DNA of 64,000 bases, taken from CAIXSC01 sp046349915. GTDB taxonomy: Bacteria; Planctomycetota; Planctomycetia; Pirellulales; Pirellulaceae. The notes under the pieces are model-generated. The model was not told the DNA's origin, did not search any database, and saw only the letters and a program-made list of their open reading frames with translations. The stretch lies in NCBI GenBank assembly GCA_046349915.1, contig JAXMBL010000003.1, forward strand, positions 124,001 through 188,000, read 5' to 3'. How positions within the stretch are numbered: position 1 is the stretch's first letter; every line of letters begins with the position of its first letter. A program made the translations under genes and the position numbers. Positions 35,702 to 43,764 of the stretch are shown in pieces.

Positions 35702-37381
35702 TTAGCGCCGAGTCAGGAACTCGGTCGAGTTCACGAGTACCCATAGCAGATCATCAACAGCGGCCGGCCGGCTGCTCGCTTTACTCAGATGCGCGACGCC
35801 TCGCTCTCGCTCGGCAAGCGTCGGTTTGCGCGCCAGCACTCCCAGATAAAGCGTGTCGACCACATCGTACGGCGTTTTCGCTCGCAGCGCTTCTTCGCGT
35901 ACTCGGCTCTTCGCCAGCGACCCATGCAGGGTGCGGTCGTTCATGAGTAAGAGGGCTTGCTGGAGCGACCCTTCGAGCGACTCTTGCGAAGCGGACGGGT
36001 CCGCGTCAAAGGTCTGCTCCAACGTTCGCTCCATCTTCGCCGGCAAGTCACCCGCAACATGTTCCACGACATTCACTACTTGCTCGGGACGCAAGCGACT
36101 GGGACGCACGGCCGTAAACAGTTCCTTCCGGTCGTCCAACGAACGACTCGCTCGCTGGTAGGTCTGGGAAGTTGCGATCGTGCGGAACACCCACCGGATG
36201 TTGAAATCTTGGTAGCGGAAGACGGCGCCCATACGATTAACAACCAACGGATGCACGCAATCCTTGTCGGGTCCCAGACTGTCGACGCTATAAAAGCCGT
36301 CTCCCAGCATCTCGCTCCAGATGCGATTCACAAACGCTCGAGCGAACCAGTAGTTGTCCGGGTTGTAAACCAGATAGGCGGCCACGGCGACGCGCAGCGC
36401 ATCGGGTTTCAGGTCCGTCGGAGGTTTCTCGCCCAGCAGGAAGCGAGCCTTGACCTCGGTCTTCTTCGACGGCTCGTCTTGATCCGGCATCAGGTACTTG
36501 CCGGGCGCGAAAAAGGCCGCCATCTCATGGAATTGCTCACGCTTCCAGCGATCAAATGGATGGTCATGGCACTCGGCGCATTGCACGCTGATCCCCATGA
36601 AGATCCTAGCTGTCTGCGAGGCGATTTCGCCGGCGTCATTCTCATACGCCAACACGAAATTGTTGGGACCATGGTTCTGACCAAACTCGTTCCCCTCTCG
36701 TTTGGGATCGCGTTTCGGAGTCGCTGAAATCAACTCGCACACGATGCGGTCCCAGCCCACTTTCTTCTCGAATTGATCGGCCAGCCAGTCTTCGAGCGCT
36801 TGCGGGTTGATGCGTCGGCGGTTGGCGGTCGCTTTGTGAAGCAGCACTTCGCGCCAGTAGCTGGCCCAATGCCGAGAAAAATCGGGCGAGTCCAACAACC
36901 GGTCGACCAATTGCTCCCGTTTATTGGGCGACGAGTCGGCGACAAACGACTTTATTTCCTCAGGCTTGGGCAACCTTCCCGCCAAATCCAAATGCACTCG
37001 CCGCACGTATGTCTCGTCGTCGACGAGTTCCGCGAACCGGTCGGTTGGCAACCCGATGTACGCCTTGAGACTGCGATCGAGTTCTTCAACGGTGAAGCCC
37101 GTGCTGACTTGTCTCGCGGGAAAGCTCGCGTGGATCTTCTCCAGCAGTTGGAGTTTATCGCTGGCCGTCTTCACGGGCGGCAGTGAGCTCGCGGGATTCG
37201 ACTTCCCTTTCGCCTTGCCCGATTTATTGGCGCCCTTCTTCTTGTCCGACCCGCCCTTGGCGCCCGACTTCTTGCCGGAGTCGGCGGCGCGCACCACGGA
37301 GGTTTCCGCGATCACACCACAAAGACAGGCGAGCAACACGAGGGTTCGTGCGATTCGGTTCGTCAAAACGCAGACAAGCAT
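35702..37381 (-). CDS. DUF1549/DUF1553 exported protein with CxxCH motif
   Basis: 559 residues. A signal peptide (VLLACLCGVIAETSVVRAAD) is followed by a low-complexity Lys/Gly/Ser linker to about residue 65. DUF1549 spans roughly 80-300 and carries CAECH at 268-272 followed by HPFDRW, a motif that resembles a heme-binding CxxCH. DUF1553 covers the rest (NYWFARAFVNRIW, DFNIRWVFRTIATSQTYQRAS). The start has AAGGAGG 7 nt upstream. The pair with DUF1501 occurs in large numbers in planctomycete genomes and is thought to act in the periplasm on polymers or redox substrates; that is inference. This copy lacks the separate cytochrome-c-like N-terminal domain that many relatives have. Confidence 0.9.
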   Translation of the reverse strand: MLVCVLTNRIARTLVLLACLCGVIAETSVVRAADSGKKSGAKGGSDKKKGANKSGKAKGKSNPASSLPPVKTASDKLQLLEKIHASFPARQVSTGFTVEELDRSLKAYIGLPTDRFAELVDDETYVRRVHLDLAGRLPKPEEIKSFVADSSPNKREQLVDRLLDSPDFSRHWASYWREVLLHKATANRRRINPQALEDWLADQFEKKVGWDRIVCELISATPKRDPKREGNEFGQNHGPNNFVLAYENDAGEIASQTARIFMGISVQCAECHDHPFDRWKREQFHEMAAFFAPGKYLMPDQDEPSKKTEVKARFLLGEKPPTDLKPDALRVAVAAYLVYNPDNYWFARAFVNRIWSEMLGDGFYSVDSLGPDKDCVHPLVVNRMGAVFRYQDFNIRWVFRTIATSQTYQRASRSLDDRKELFTAVRPSRLRPEQVVNVVEHVAGDLPAKMERTLEQTFDADPSASQESLEGSLQQALLLMNDRTLHGSLAKSRVREEALRAKTPYDVVDTLYLGVLARKPTLAERERGVAHLSKASSRPAAVDDLLWVLVNSTEFLTRR

Positions 37382-37680
37382 GAACGGCCTCCTTCGGAAG
37401 ATGAGGCCTTTAGTTTAGGCAGCCGGACGAGAAAATACACCAGCAGACCGACTGCGATCGCCCTGAAGGTGTGACCACGAATCTCACGAATCTCACGAAT
37501 GAGGGGTTAGGGCTGTGTGTTTGATACGTAATAGGCAGAAATTACCTGAGAGGGTAACGATCCGAGCTTGCCCGATCACGCCCCAAGGATTCCCCCCTTT
37601 CTCTTTCTCCTTCTCTTTATCTGTCTCTGAATCTGTCTGGATTCGTGTGATTCGAGCGATTCGTGGTCCTATTACTGCCG
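37382..37680. other. Gap between DUF1549/1553 gene and TolC-family gene
   Basis: 299 bases. It holds a 9-bp repeat at 37476-37502 and a pyrimidine-rich tract (about 37600-37635). It should include the promoter for the DUF1549/DUF1553 gene. Nothing else is recognised. Confidence 0.5.
37476..37502. repeat. 9-bp tandem repeat, 3 copies (CACGAATCT)
   Basis: CACGAATCT, CACGAATCT, CACGAATGA in a row. The same word is embedded in the 48-bp repeat at 18371-18514, so the two repeats are probably related. Confidence 0.85.
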
Positions 37681-39183
37681 CTATTCGCCGCGATTGGTGG
37701 CGACCAACAGTCCCTCGATATCCCAAATTGCGGACCAAAGTTCCCGCAGTGAATCAAGGTAGGCCAAATTCGTCTGGAAGAACGTTCGCTGAGCGGTCAG
37801 CATGTTCAAATAGCCCACCTCGCCCGCTTCATAGCTGGCTTTCACCAGTTCCAGAGTCTCTTTGGCGTTGGGGATTATCTCCTCTTCATAGCTGGCCACC
37901 TGCTGTTTCGCGTTCTGGTAGCGTTCGAAGACGGGGGCGAGTCGTCCTTGGAGGTCGAGTTCCAGGCTTTGGATGGCGTTTTGTGCGGCGATCCATTCAC
38001 TCTCTGCCTGTCGAATGCCTCCCTGATTGCGGTTGAAGACTGGAATCGGCATGGTGACTTGGATTGCACCGTCCGTCGAATTGATGGCGGCATCCTTCTG
38101 AATGATGCCCTGGATCGTCAAATTGGGAACGGCTTCCGCTCGAGCGCGATCGATCGCGACGCGGGCTCGCTCCGAGTTTGCGATGGCGACCGCCAACTCG
38201 GGACTCGATCCCAACAGCCGTTGGAGAGCCGCATCCCATTCATACTCGCGATGCTTCCCACTTAGGTCGCCCGCCACCGGTTGCGTCTGCATCTCGGTAT
38301 GTCCGGTCGAAGCGGCGAGCGCACGCCAGGCCGCAGACACGCGGTTGCGCGAGTTGGCTTGCAGGATGCGAGCCTGATCGGCTTCGACTCGGGCCTGAAG
38401 TACGTCAGCGCGTCCGACTTCCTTGGCCTTGAATAGAGTGTCGGCGGCCTTGAGCCCATTTACGCCGATCTTGACCAACTCGTCATTGATTTCCTGCCGC
38501 CGTTCCGCGACCAATAGTTCGAAAAACGCTTTGCGAGCACCGGTTAGCACTCGCAGTTGTTGCGTCGCGAGCGACATTTCCGCTCGCATGATTTGCTGTT
38601 CCGCCACCGCTCGACTCTTGCGGAGCTTGCCCCGAGTCACAATGTCGCCTTGCATGACCACGCCATCTTGCTCGGCCAACCCCCGGCTGCCGATCTGCTG
38701 GCCAGAGTAGCCAATGATCGGATTGGGATAGAGTCCCACTTGCAGCCATTCGCCCCGAGCGGCCTCGATCAGCGCCTGGTATTCGGCCAACGAAGGATGA
38801 TAGGTGAGCGCCAGTTGCTCGACGTCTTCCAGCGTCATCGCGCCCCCGGCAGGCTGGCCCGGCAGTTGTCCAGGCTCGCCCTCCGGTACGGGCGGTTCGA
38901 GCGTCTCCACGGGCGCGCCTTCGCCTTCCTGCGAGGTGGTCGCCATCGTGCCTGAGGTTGCGCGGGAGAGGTTCGCCGTCCGAGTGAGGGACGCTTGAGT
39001 TGCTCCACGACGATTCGATTCCGACACGTTGTTCGCCGTAGATCGTGGATTGGCATTCGCCGCCCCGCTCGACACAGGCTGAACTCGATGAGTTACTTGC
39101 CGCGGCGACTGCGCCCAGATTCCGCGGGTTAGCAGAATCAGGGTCGCGATACAGACTACGCACGGAGCAAAACGAACTGGCAT
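37681..39183 (-). CDS. TolC-family outer-membrane efflux protein
   Basis: 500 residues. Signal peptide VCIATLILLTRGIWAQ, then a low-complexity Ser/Asn/Thr stretch to about residue 115, which is longer than in most relatives. The TolC/CusC-like core begins at MTLEDVEQLALTYHPSLAEY and is made of two similar halves of long helices: EWLQVGLYPNPIIGYSG in the first and VKASYEAGEVGYLNMLTAQR in the second. TolC proteins form the outer-membrane channel of tripartite pumps; the closest match by pattern is the heavy-metal (CusC/CzcC) branch. No inner-membrane pump or adaptor is adjacent, so the partner is unknown. The start has GAGGG 12 nt upstream. Confidence 0.88.
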   Translation of the reverse strand: MPVRFAPCVVCIATLILLTRGIWAQSPRQVTHRVQPVSSGAANANPRSTANNVSESNRRGATQASLTRTANLSRATSGTMATTSQEGEGAPVETLEPPVPEGEPGQLPGQPAGGAMTLEDVEQLALTYHPSLAEYQALIEAARGEWLQVGLYPNPIIGYSGQQIGSRGLAEQDGVVMQGDIVTRGKLRKSRAVAEQQIMRAEMSLATQQLRVLTGARKAFFELLVAERRQEINDELVKIGVNGLKAADTLFKAKEVGRADVLQARVEADQARILQANSRNRVSAAWRALAASTGHTEMQTQPVAGDLSGKHREYEWDAALQRLLGSSPELAVAIANSERARVAIDRARAEAVPNLTIQGIIQKDAAINSTDGAIQVTMPIPVFNRNQGGIRQAESEWIAAQNAIQSLELDLQGRLAPVFERYQNAKQQVASYEEEIIPNAKETLELVKASYEAGEVGYLNMLTAQRTFFQTNLAYLDSLRELWSAIWDIEGLLVATNRGE

Positions 39184-39472
39184 CTCAGTGTCACCCTCTC
39201 TGCTCCGGGGCGGGAGCGGTTATTGGCCTGAGAGGATTTACCGACTCGATGTGTCACGAGCCTCACCTCCACGCCTGGGTTTCCCCGGTGAGCATTGAGT
39301 GATTTCGGACCTTCTTGGGCCGAATCATGAGGCGAACTGATAAACCTGCTCGATTGTAAGGATTGTGCGGCCGCTTCGGCTCGGTGCTCAGGACCCGATG
39401 CCCCTAGCTTTGTCTGGCGTGGTAAGATGGCGAGTCGCTGAAGTCTAAGGGCTTTAGTGAATCCGATAAGCT

Positions 39473-40048
39473 ATGTCGAATCCACCCGATCCACCTACTG
39501 AAGACCTTCGAGCCGGCCTGCGACCACCGCAGTTTGGGCTGCGTATGCTGTTGATCGGGGTCACGTTGTTTTGCATCTTTCTCGCCGCCGCGAAGTGGCT
39601 AGGGCCCGCGATTACCCTCGTCGCCATCGTTCTACTGGCGGGAGTGCTAGGCCATATCGCTGGCAACGCTCTGGGAACTCAGTTGCGTGACACGGGCAGC
39701 CGCCATTGGAAGGGTGCAGCCGCGACCTCCGAGGATATTGCGTCGCGAGCAGCGGCGTCCACCATCCAAACCAGCGACTTCGCTCCTCCGTCGAAACTCA
39801 CTCAGCGTCAATCGCTTGGCCCCATCGTGCTCTTGTTTCCCGTGGTGGGGTCGGCGATTCTCGCCGCCGTGGGCGGCTACTGGCTGGGCGGCGCTTTGGG
39901 CGAAAAAGCAACGCTGGGACGCATGATGTTCGGCGTCTGCGCCTTCGCTGTGATCGGCGCGATCCTCGGTTTCCTCGCGGGCACGTTCCTTAAGGTGCTG
40001 ATTGGCGCTAACGTCGAAGCTTGGCGGAATGGGGAGAGATCCTCATGA
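39473..40048 (+). CDS. Small membrane protein of unknown function, coupled to apbE
   Basis: 191 residues with three to four hydrophobic helices: about 25-40 (LLIGVTLFCIFLAAA), 44-65 (ITLVAIVLLAGVLGHIAG), 117-135 (IVLLFPVVGSAILAAVGGYW) and 148-170 (MFGVCAFAVIGAILGFLAG). No named family recognised. The gene ends in an ATGA overlap with apbE, so translation of the two is coupled, and the function may concern the flavinylated protein or its membrane location. That link is inferred only from the overlap. Confidence 0.78.
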   Translation: MSNPPDPPTEDLRAGLRPPQFGLRMLLIGVTLFCIFLAAAKWLGPAITLVAIVLLAGVLGHIAGNALGTQLRDTGSRHWKGAAATSEDIASRAAASTIQTSDFAPPSKLTQRQSLGPIVLLFPVVGSAILAAVGGYWLGGALGEKATLGRMMFGVCAFAVIGAILGFLAGTFLKVLIGANVEAWRNGERSS

Positions 40049-41142
40049 GCGAAAACGCTGCCCCGAATCGACGCGACTTCTTGTCGGGACGAGCCGTAAC
40101 TAAGTCGGCCCAAGATGCGGCTCGAGCAGCCGCGGATGCTGCCGTCGAGCGGGAGCGTAGCCAGGCGGCGTACCTGATGCATGTCGGTCGAACGTTGATG
40201 GCCTGTGAATTCGAAATCATGTTGAACGCCGGCGAGCATCACGATGGACCCGAGTCGGCTCTTCGAGCCCTCGATCTGGTCGAATCGCTCGAGGCCCAGT
40301 TGACCGTCTATCGCGACACGAGCGAAGTGAGTCGCTTGAATGTCGAGGCGGACAGCGAGCCGGTGGTTGTGGAGCGTGGTCTGTTCGATCTGTTGTCGCA
40401 AGCAATTCAGTTGAGTCGCGAGACAGATGGCGCGTTCGATATCACCTCAGGACCACTCAGCAAGACCTGGGGCTTTTACCGTCGGCAAGGCCGAGTGCCC
40501 GACGATGGCGAACTGAGTGAAACGCTCCAACGAGTTGGCTGGCATCACTTGCAGCTCGACGAATCCACTCAGTCCGTTCGTTTTCTGCACCCTGGACTCG
40601 AAATCAATCTGGGAGCGATCGGCAAGGGATACGCGTTGGATCGTTGTGCCGCGCTCATGCAGGCGGCCGGCACAGCGAACTTCCTGATCCACGGCGGGAC
40701 CAGCAGTATCTTGGGGCGAGGCTCGCGAGCAGGGTTGCCGTTGGACGAGACGGGGTGGACGGTGGCGTTGAAGCATCCGCTGCGGCCGGAGCAGCGATTA
40801 GCCGAATTCCGACTGCGGGATCGTGCTTTGGGGACGAGTGGCTCGGGATCGCAGCATTTTTTCCACCGCGGAAAACGCTACGGGCATATCTTGGACCCGC
40901 GGACGGGTAAACCTGCCGAGGTGGTTGTTTCGGCGACGGTGATTGCCCCCACGGCGGCGCTGGCCGACGCACTGGCGACCGCCTTCTATGTTGCGGGTCC
41001 CGATGCGACAGCGGCCTACTGTGACCGGCGCCCCGAGATCTCGGCGCTCTTGGTGCTGCCCGACTCAAAAGCAGGCGCTACTCGGTTAGCTCGGTTTGGC
41101 TCGTTGCTAGACCAGGAATGCACGCTAGCGTCGACGACGTAG
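40045..41142 (+). CDS. apbE: FAD:protein FMN transferase (ApbE family)
   Basis: Transfers FMN from FAD to a Thr/Ser of target proteins such as Nqr/Rnf subunits. 365 residues from the ATG at 40045, which overlaps the upstream stop (ATGA) and has GGGGAGAG in front. Family motifs are present: the LMACEFEIML strand, GAFDITSGPLSK, the metal/flavin-binding INLGAIGKGYALD, TANFLIHGGTSSILGRG and GHILDPRTGKP, and the C-terminal ATALADALATAFYV segment. An N-terminal RRDFLSGRA stretch resembles a Tat motif but no hydrophobic region follows, so export is doubtful. No obvious flavinylation target lies in the window. Confidence 0.94.
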   Translation: MSENAAPNRRDFLSGRAVTKSAQDAARAAADAAVERERSQAAYLMHVGRTLMACEFEIMLNAGEHHDGPESALRALDLVESLEAQLTVYRDTSEVSRLNVEADSEPVVVERGLFDLLSQAIQLSRETDGAFDITSGPLSKTWGFYRRQGRVPDDGELSETLQRVGWHHLQLDESTQSVRFLHPGLEINLGAIGKGYALDRCAALMQAAGTANFLIHGGTSSILGRGSRAGLPLDETGWTVALKHPLRPEQRLAEFRLRDRALGTSGSGSQHFFHRGKRYGHILDPRTGKPAEVVVSATVIAPTAALADALATAFYVAGPDATAAYCDRRPEISALLVLPDSKAGATRLARFGSLLDQECTLASTT

Positions 41143-41212
41143 TGCACGGATCGCTCCGTGAGCGAACATCGAAAAGACGACGATTTCTCTTCGCTCGAAA
41201 AGGAACTCCATC

Positions 41213-41300
41213 AGTGACGATCAGCGAAGATCAATGTTCCCAGAACTGGTCCCGCCCCGCGTGCAAGAAAAGGGAACACAGATCTTCGCTGATCCTCACT
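41213..41300. repeat. Long inverted repeat, 29-nt arms, 30-nt loop
   Basis: Left arm 41213-41241, right arm 41272-41300. The arms pair with three mismatches; the central GATCAGCGAAGATC block is perfect. A transcript would form a strong hairpin. It lies past the end of apbE and may end that transcript. Confidence 0.85.
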
Positions 41301-41506
41301 TATCGGGTCAGACTGTCCGAAGTAGGTTTCTGGAAAATGGTCGAGGCACTCAATCTAAGCTCATTCAAGAGTGATGACACCACGAATCTCGTCAATCGCA
41401 CGATATGTCTGGCATCCGTGACTTCGGCGAACCTGACGCTGTCCAATTAGAAGTGGTTGTGAAAACTCAAGGTCAAACGTCACTGTTTAGACCCATGGCA
41501 TTCCCA

Positions 41507-41551
41507 ATGACCAGTGACCAATGACCAGCGACGAATGACCAATGACCAACC
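41507..41551. repeat. Degenerate heptamer repeat (AATGACC), 6 copies
   Basis: Reverse complement of the heptamer at 5238-5286 with substitutions in two units. It abuts the palindrome at 41556. Confidence 0.9.
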
Positions 41552-41555
41552 GGAT

Positions 41556-41576
41556 CGACGGACTAGAAGTCCGTCG
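41556..41576. repeat. Dispersed palindrome, copy 6 (single)
   Basis: Arms CGACGGAC / GTCCGTCG with loop TAGAA, 14 bases past the BBP7 stop on the minus strand. Confidence 0.95.
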
Positions 41577-41589
41577 TACTTTTTTGAGC

Positions 41590-43149
41590 CTAATAACGCA
41601 ACGTGACGCCGAGATTCAGGCCGTGGACCCAGTAGCTGCCGTCGTCGAACACAAACGCGGGGCGGTTGTCTCCCTGGAAGGGGACCGACAGATTCACGGC
41701 TAAGTCGGGATCGATCGCATGCTCGGGTTGCACCACATGCGGGAAAAATATGAACGAGTAGCCCAGCGAGAATTCGAGCGACTCGGTCAGGAACCACGTG
41801 AGAGTTGCGCCCAGTTCCGGGATGGCGGCGAAGTTATTGCGTGAGTAGAGCCCCATGTTCGTGGCTTGTGCTAGTAAGCCGCCCGCGGCGCCGTTGCTCT
41901 GGCCGTTGATGAACACCGACTGATTCATACTGCCGAGGCCGACTTTCGCCATCAGGTCGAGTCGCACGCCGGGGCGATCGTAGACGAACTGTAGGCCTAA
42001 CGCACCGCCATGGAATTCATTACGTGTGGAGAAGAAGTCGGTGACTTGAAAGTTGACGCCATTCGGGTCGTTTACCGTATCGATCTGCAAACTGCCGTCC
42101 AAGTGCGCGAATTGGTAGCCTAACAAGAGATCGACTCGCGACGAGGGACTCACATAGATCATTTGACGCCAGAGCGCATCGCCTCCGATGACGTCCGATT
42201 CACTGCGGACGCTGACGTTGCCTGATCCATTGGGAAAGGCCACCAGAAAAGCGTTCTGCTCGGGCACGCCCGTCACATCGAGGAAGGGGCGAGCAAGAAT
42301 CGGGAAATCATTTTGGTCGGCGTCAAACTGAGCGACTGAGGTTTCCAAAAAGTAGGTGCGGACCATCCAGCCTCGAGTTTGCTCGCAATCGAGCCACGAG
42401 CCGAAGCTTAAGCGAGCACCGGGGCGAGCTTGGTCGCCGACCGTTTCGTCGCCATAGATGACGAAGCCGCCCGCTCCCAACACGCCCGCATTTTGCACCG
42501 GCGCTCCGTTGGGACTCGACGAAACTAACGCCGGCAATTGGCTCCCTCGACGCCACCACATCAAGTACTCGGCGCTGACCCATATTCCACATTGACCGGA
42601 CAGCGGTTCGGCCCACGGTTCTTCCAGGAGTTCAGGGGCATCGCCTTCTTCATAGCCAGGCGCTGGCTCGACTGAACGGGCGCCCGCGGGAGTTCTTGAG
42701 GATCGTTCGTTCGGCTGGTAATCTTCCGCCGGTTCCAAGGGCATTGAGCGTTCGGCGGCTTCGGGCTGAGTAGCGGCGTTTGCTGTTGACCTCTTGGGGG
42801 CGCCGCCTCGCGTGGACGCGGAACTCTTAGCGGGATTGCCGGTCGTCGGTGGTTGGGGCGCCGGTTTTCTCAATGCGGACTTAGGCTGAGGGGCGGCTTC
42901 TCCTTCCGCTGGCTCGTTCATCGCCGGATCAGGAGGCGGCTCTTCACCCGCCGGCGGCTCGCTCTCCGGTGCATTATCTTCCGGCGCAACATTTCTCGGC
43001 GCCGCATTATTGGGAACGGCCTGACTGACCGGTCGCGCCACACCCCGCATGACGGAACGATTGCGATCGAGTCGATCTTGGCCTGAAGCCTGTCCCACGT
43101 AGAAGAAAGCGACCAACCCTAAGAGCAGGGCCCATGTGGTCCGGTGCAT
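41590..43149 (-). CDS. BBP7-family outer-membrane beta-barrel protein
   Basis: 519 residues from the ATG at 43149, which opens a clear signal peptide (WALLLGLVAFFYVGQASGQ). The frame is open to 43278, but those residues precede the signal. Residues about 25-170 are low-complexity, rich in Pro, Glu, Ala and Ser (an unstructured spacer). The BBP7 core starts at GIWVSAEYLMWWRRG and shows the family's alternating strands (SFGSWLDCEQTRGWMVRTYF, RVDLLLGYQFAHLD, FHGGALGLQFVYDRPGVRLDLMAKVGLG) and the final strand YWVHGLNLGVTLRY with the aromatic C-terminal residue typical of barrels. It is a presumed porin-like protein; transport is not shown. It is divergent from the surface-protein gene at 43765. 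Confidence 0.88.
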   Translation of the reverse strand: MHRTTWALLLGLVAFFYVGQASGQDRLDRNRSVMRGVARPVSQAVPNNAAPRNVAPEDNAPESEPPAGEEPPPDPAMNEPAEGEAAPQPKSALRKPAPQPPTTGNPAKSSASTRGGAPKRSTANAATQPEAAERSMPLEPAEDYQPNERSSRTPAGARSVEPAPGYEEGDAPELLEEPWAEPLSGQCGIWVSAEYLMWWRRGSQLPALVSSSPNGAPVQNAGVLGAGGFVIYGDETVGDQARPGARLSFGSWLDCEQTRGWMVRTYFLETSVAQFDADQNDFPILARPFLDVTGVPEQNAFLVAFPNGSGNVSVRSESDVIGGDALWRQMIYVSPSSRVDLLLGYQFAHLDGSLQIDTVNDPNGVNFQVTDFFSTRNEFHGGALGLQFVYDRPGVRLDLMAKVGLGSMNQSVFINGQSNGAAGGLLAQATNMGLYSRNNFAAIPELGATLTWFLTESLEFSLGYSFIFFPHVVQPEHAIDPDLAVNLSVPFQGDNRPAFVFDDGSYWVHGLNLGVTLRY

Positions 43150-43764
43150 TGATGCTGTCCGATGCGATTCCCCACACTTCTCCAGCGATTTCATGGAGAA
43201 GGCAACAGCCCTTGCCACAAGTCGCCGTAGAAACGATGTCGAAATCAAATAACGTCGCATGTGGTCATCCCGACTCATGGCGTCCCGCCGATCGGCGTCC
43301 TTAAGGAAACAATGCTGCTGCTCGCCGGGAACAGGAAGGACCTACCCCGGCCAGCGCGCGGACTCTACTAGACGAATCCCCTTCGGCGGTAGACCAGTTT
43401 GTTGCCTTTGCCGCGGAATCTGGCTAGGAATGGGGTGCACTTGCATCACTCCAGGCCCCATAAGCCGCCTGACTGTGTCCTCATTCTTCTTGGAAAGTTG
43501 CCTATTTGCCCCAAACCCCGTGTTTTGTTGATGAGGCAGATAACCCGTGTTAGGATGGAAAGATCGCATTCAGGTCCGTGAGGGACGCTGTATGAAGGTG
43601 CGCGCGGGGCTTGGCGAGCTGTGTGGAAGAGTGGGCTGGATCGAGTCGAGTGTGGGTAGAGCGGGTCGAATAGGCGTGGGAATGCCCCGAGTCGGATGCG
43701 TGACGCGGGACTTTCTCGGCGTCGCAATTTAAATACAAGTCGTTTTCCGTTAAGGAGTTGTTGC
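43150..43764. other. Large divergent intergenic region, no feature recognised
   Basis: 615 bases between BBP7 and the dockerin-bearing surface gene; it should hold both promoters. Short frames on both strands (for example 43342-43569) overlap and have no recognisable domain. I see no RNA gene or repeat I can support. Its length suggests regulated promoters. Confidence 0.5.
43752..43757 (+). promoter_or_regulatory. Ribosome-binding site deciding the GTG start of the surface protein
   Basis: AAGGAG sits 7 nt before the GTG at 43765, supporting that start over an ATG at 43696 that has no such site. Confidence 0.8.

Larger units (their letters stand above)
41143..41589. other. Convergent gap after apbE with three repeat types
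   Basis: 447 bases between apbE and the BBP7 gene. It contains a long inverted repeat (41213-41300), heptamer repeats (41507-41551) and one palindrome copy (41556-41576). No gene is supported here. Confidence 0.7.

Noticed and set aside
43259..43569. Small genes in the 615-bp divergent gap
   Set aside because: Short frames of 75-90 codons occur on both strands and overlap, but none has a start site, codon pattern or domain to support it.
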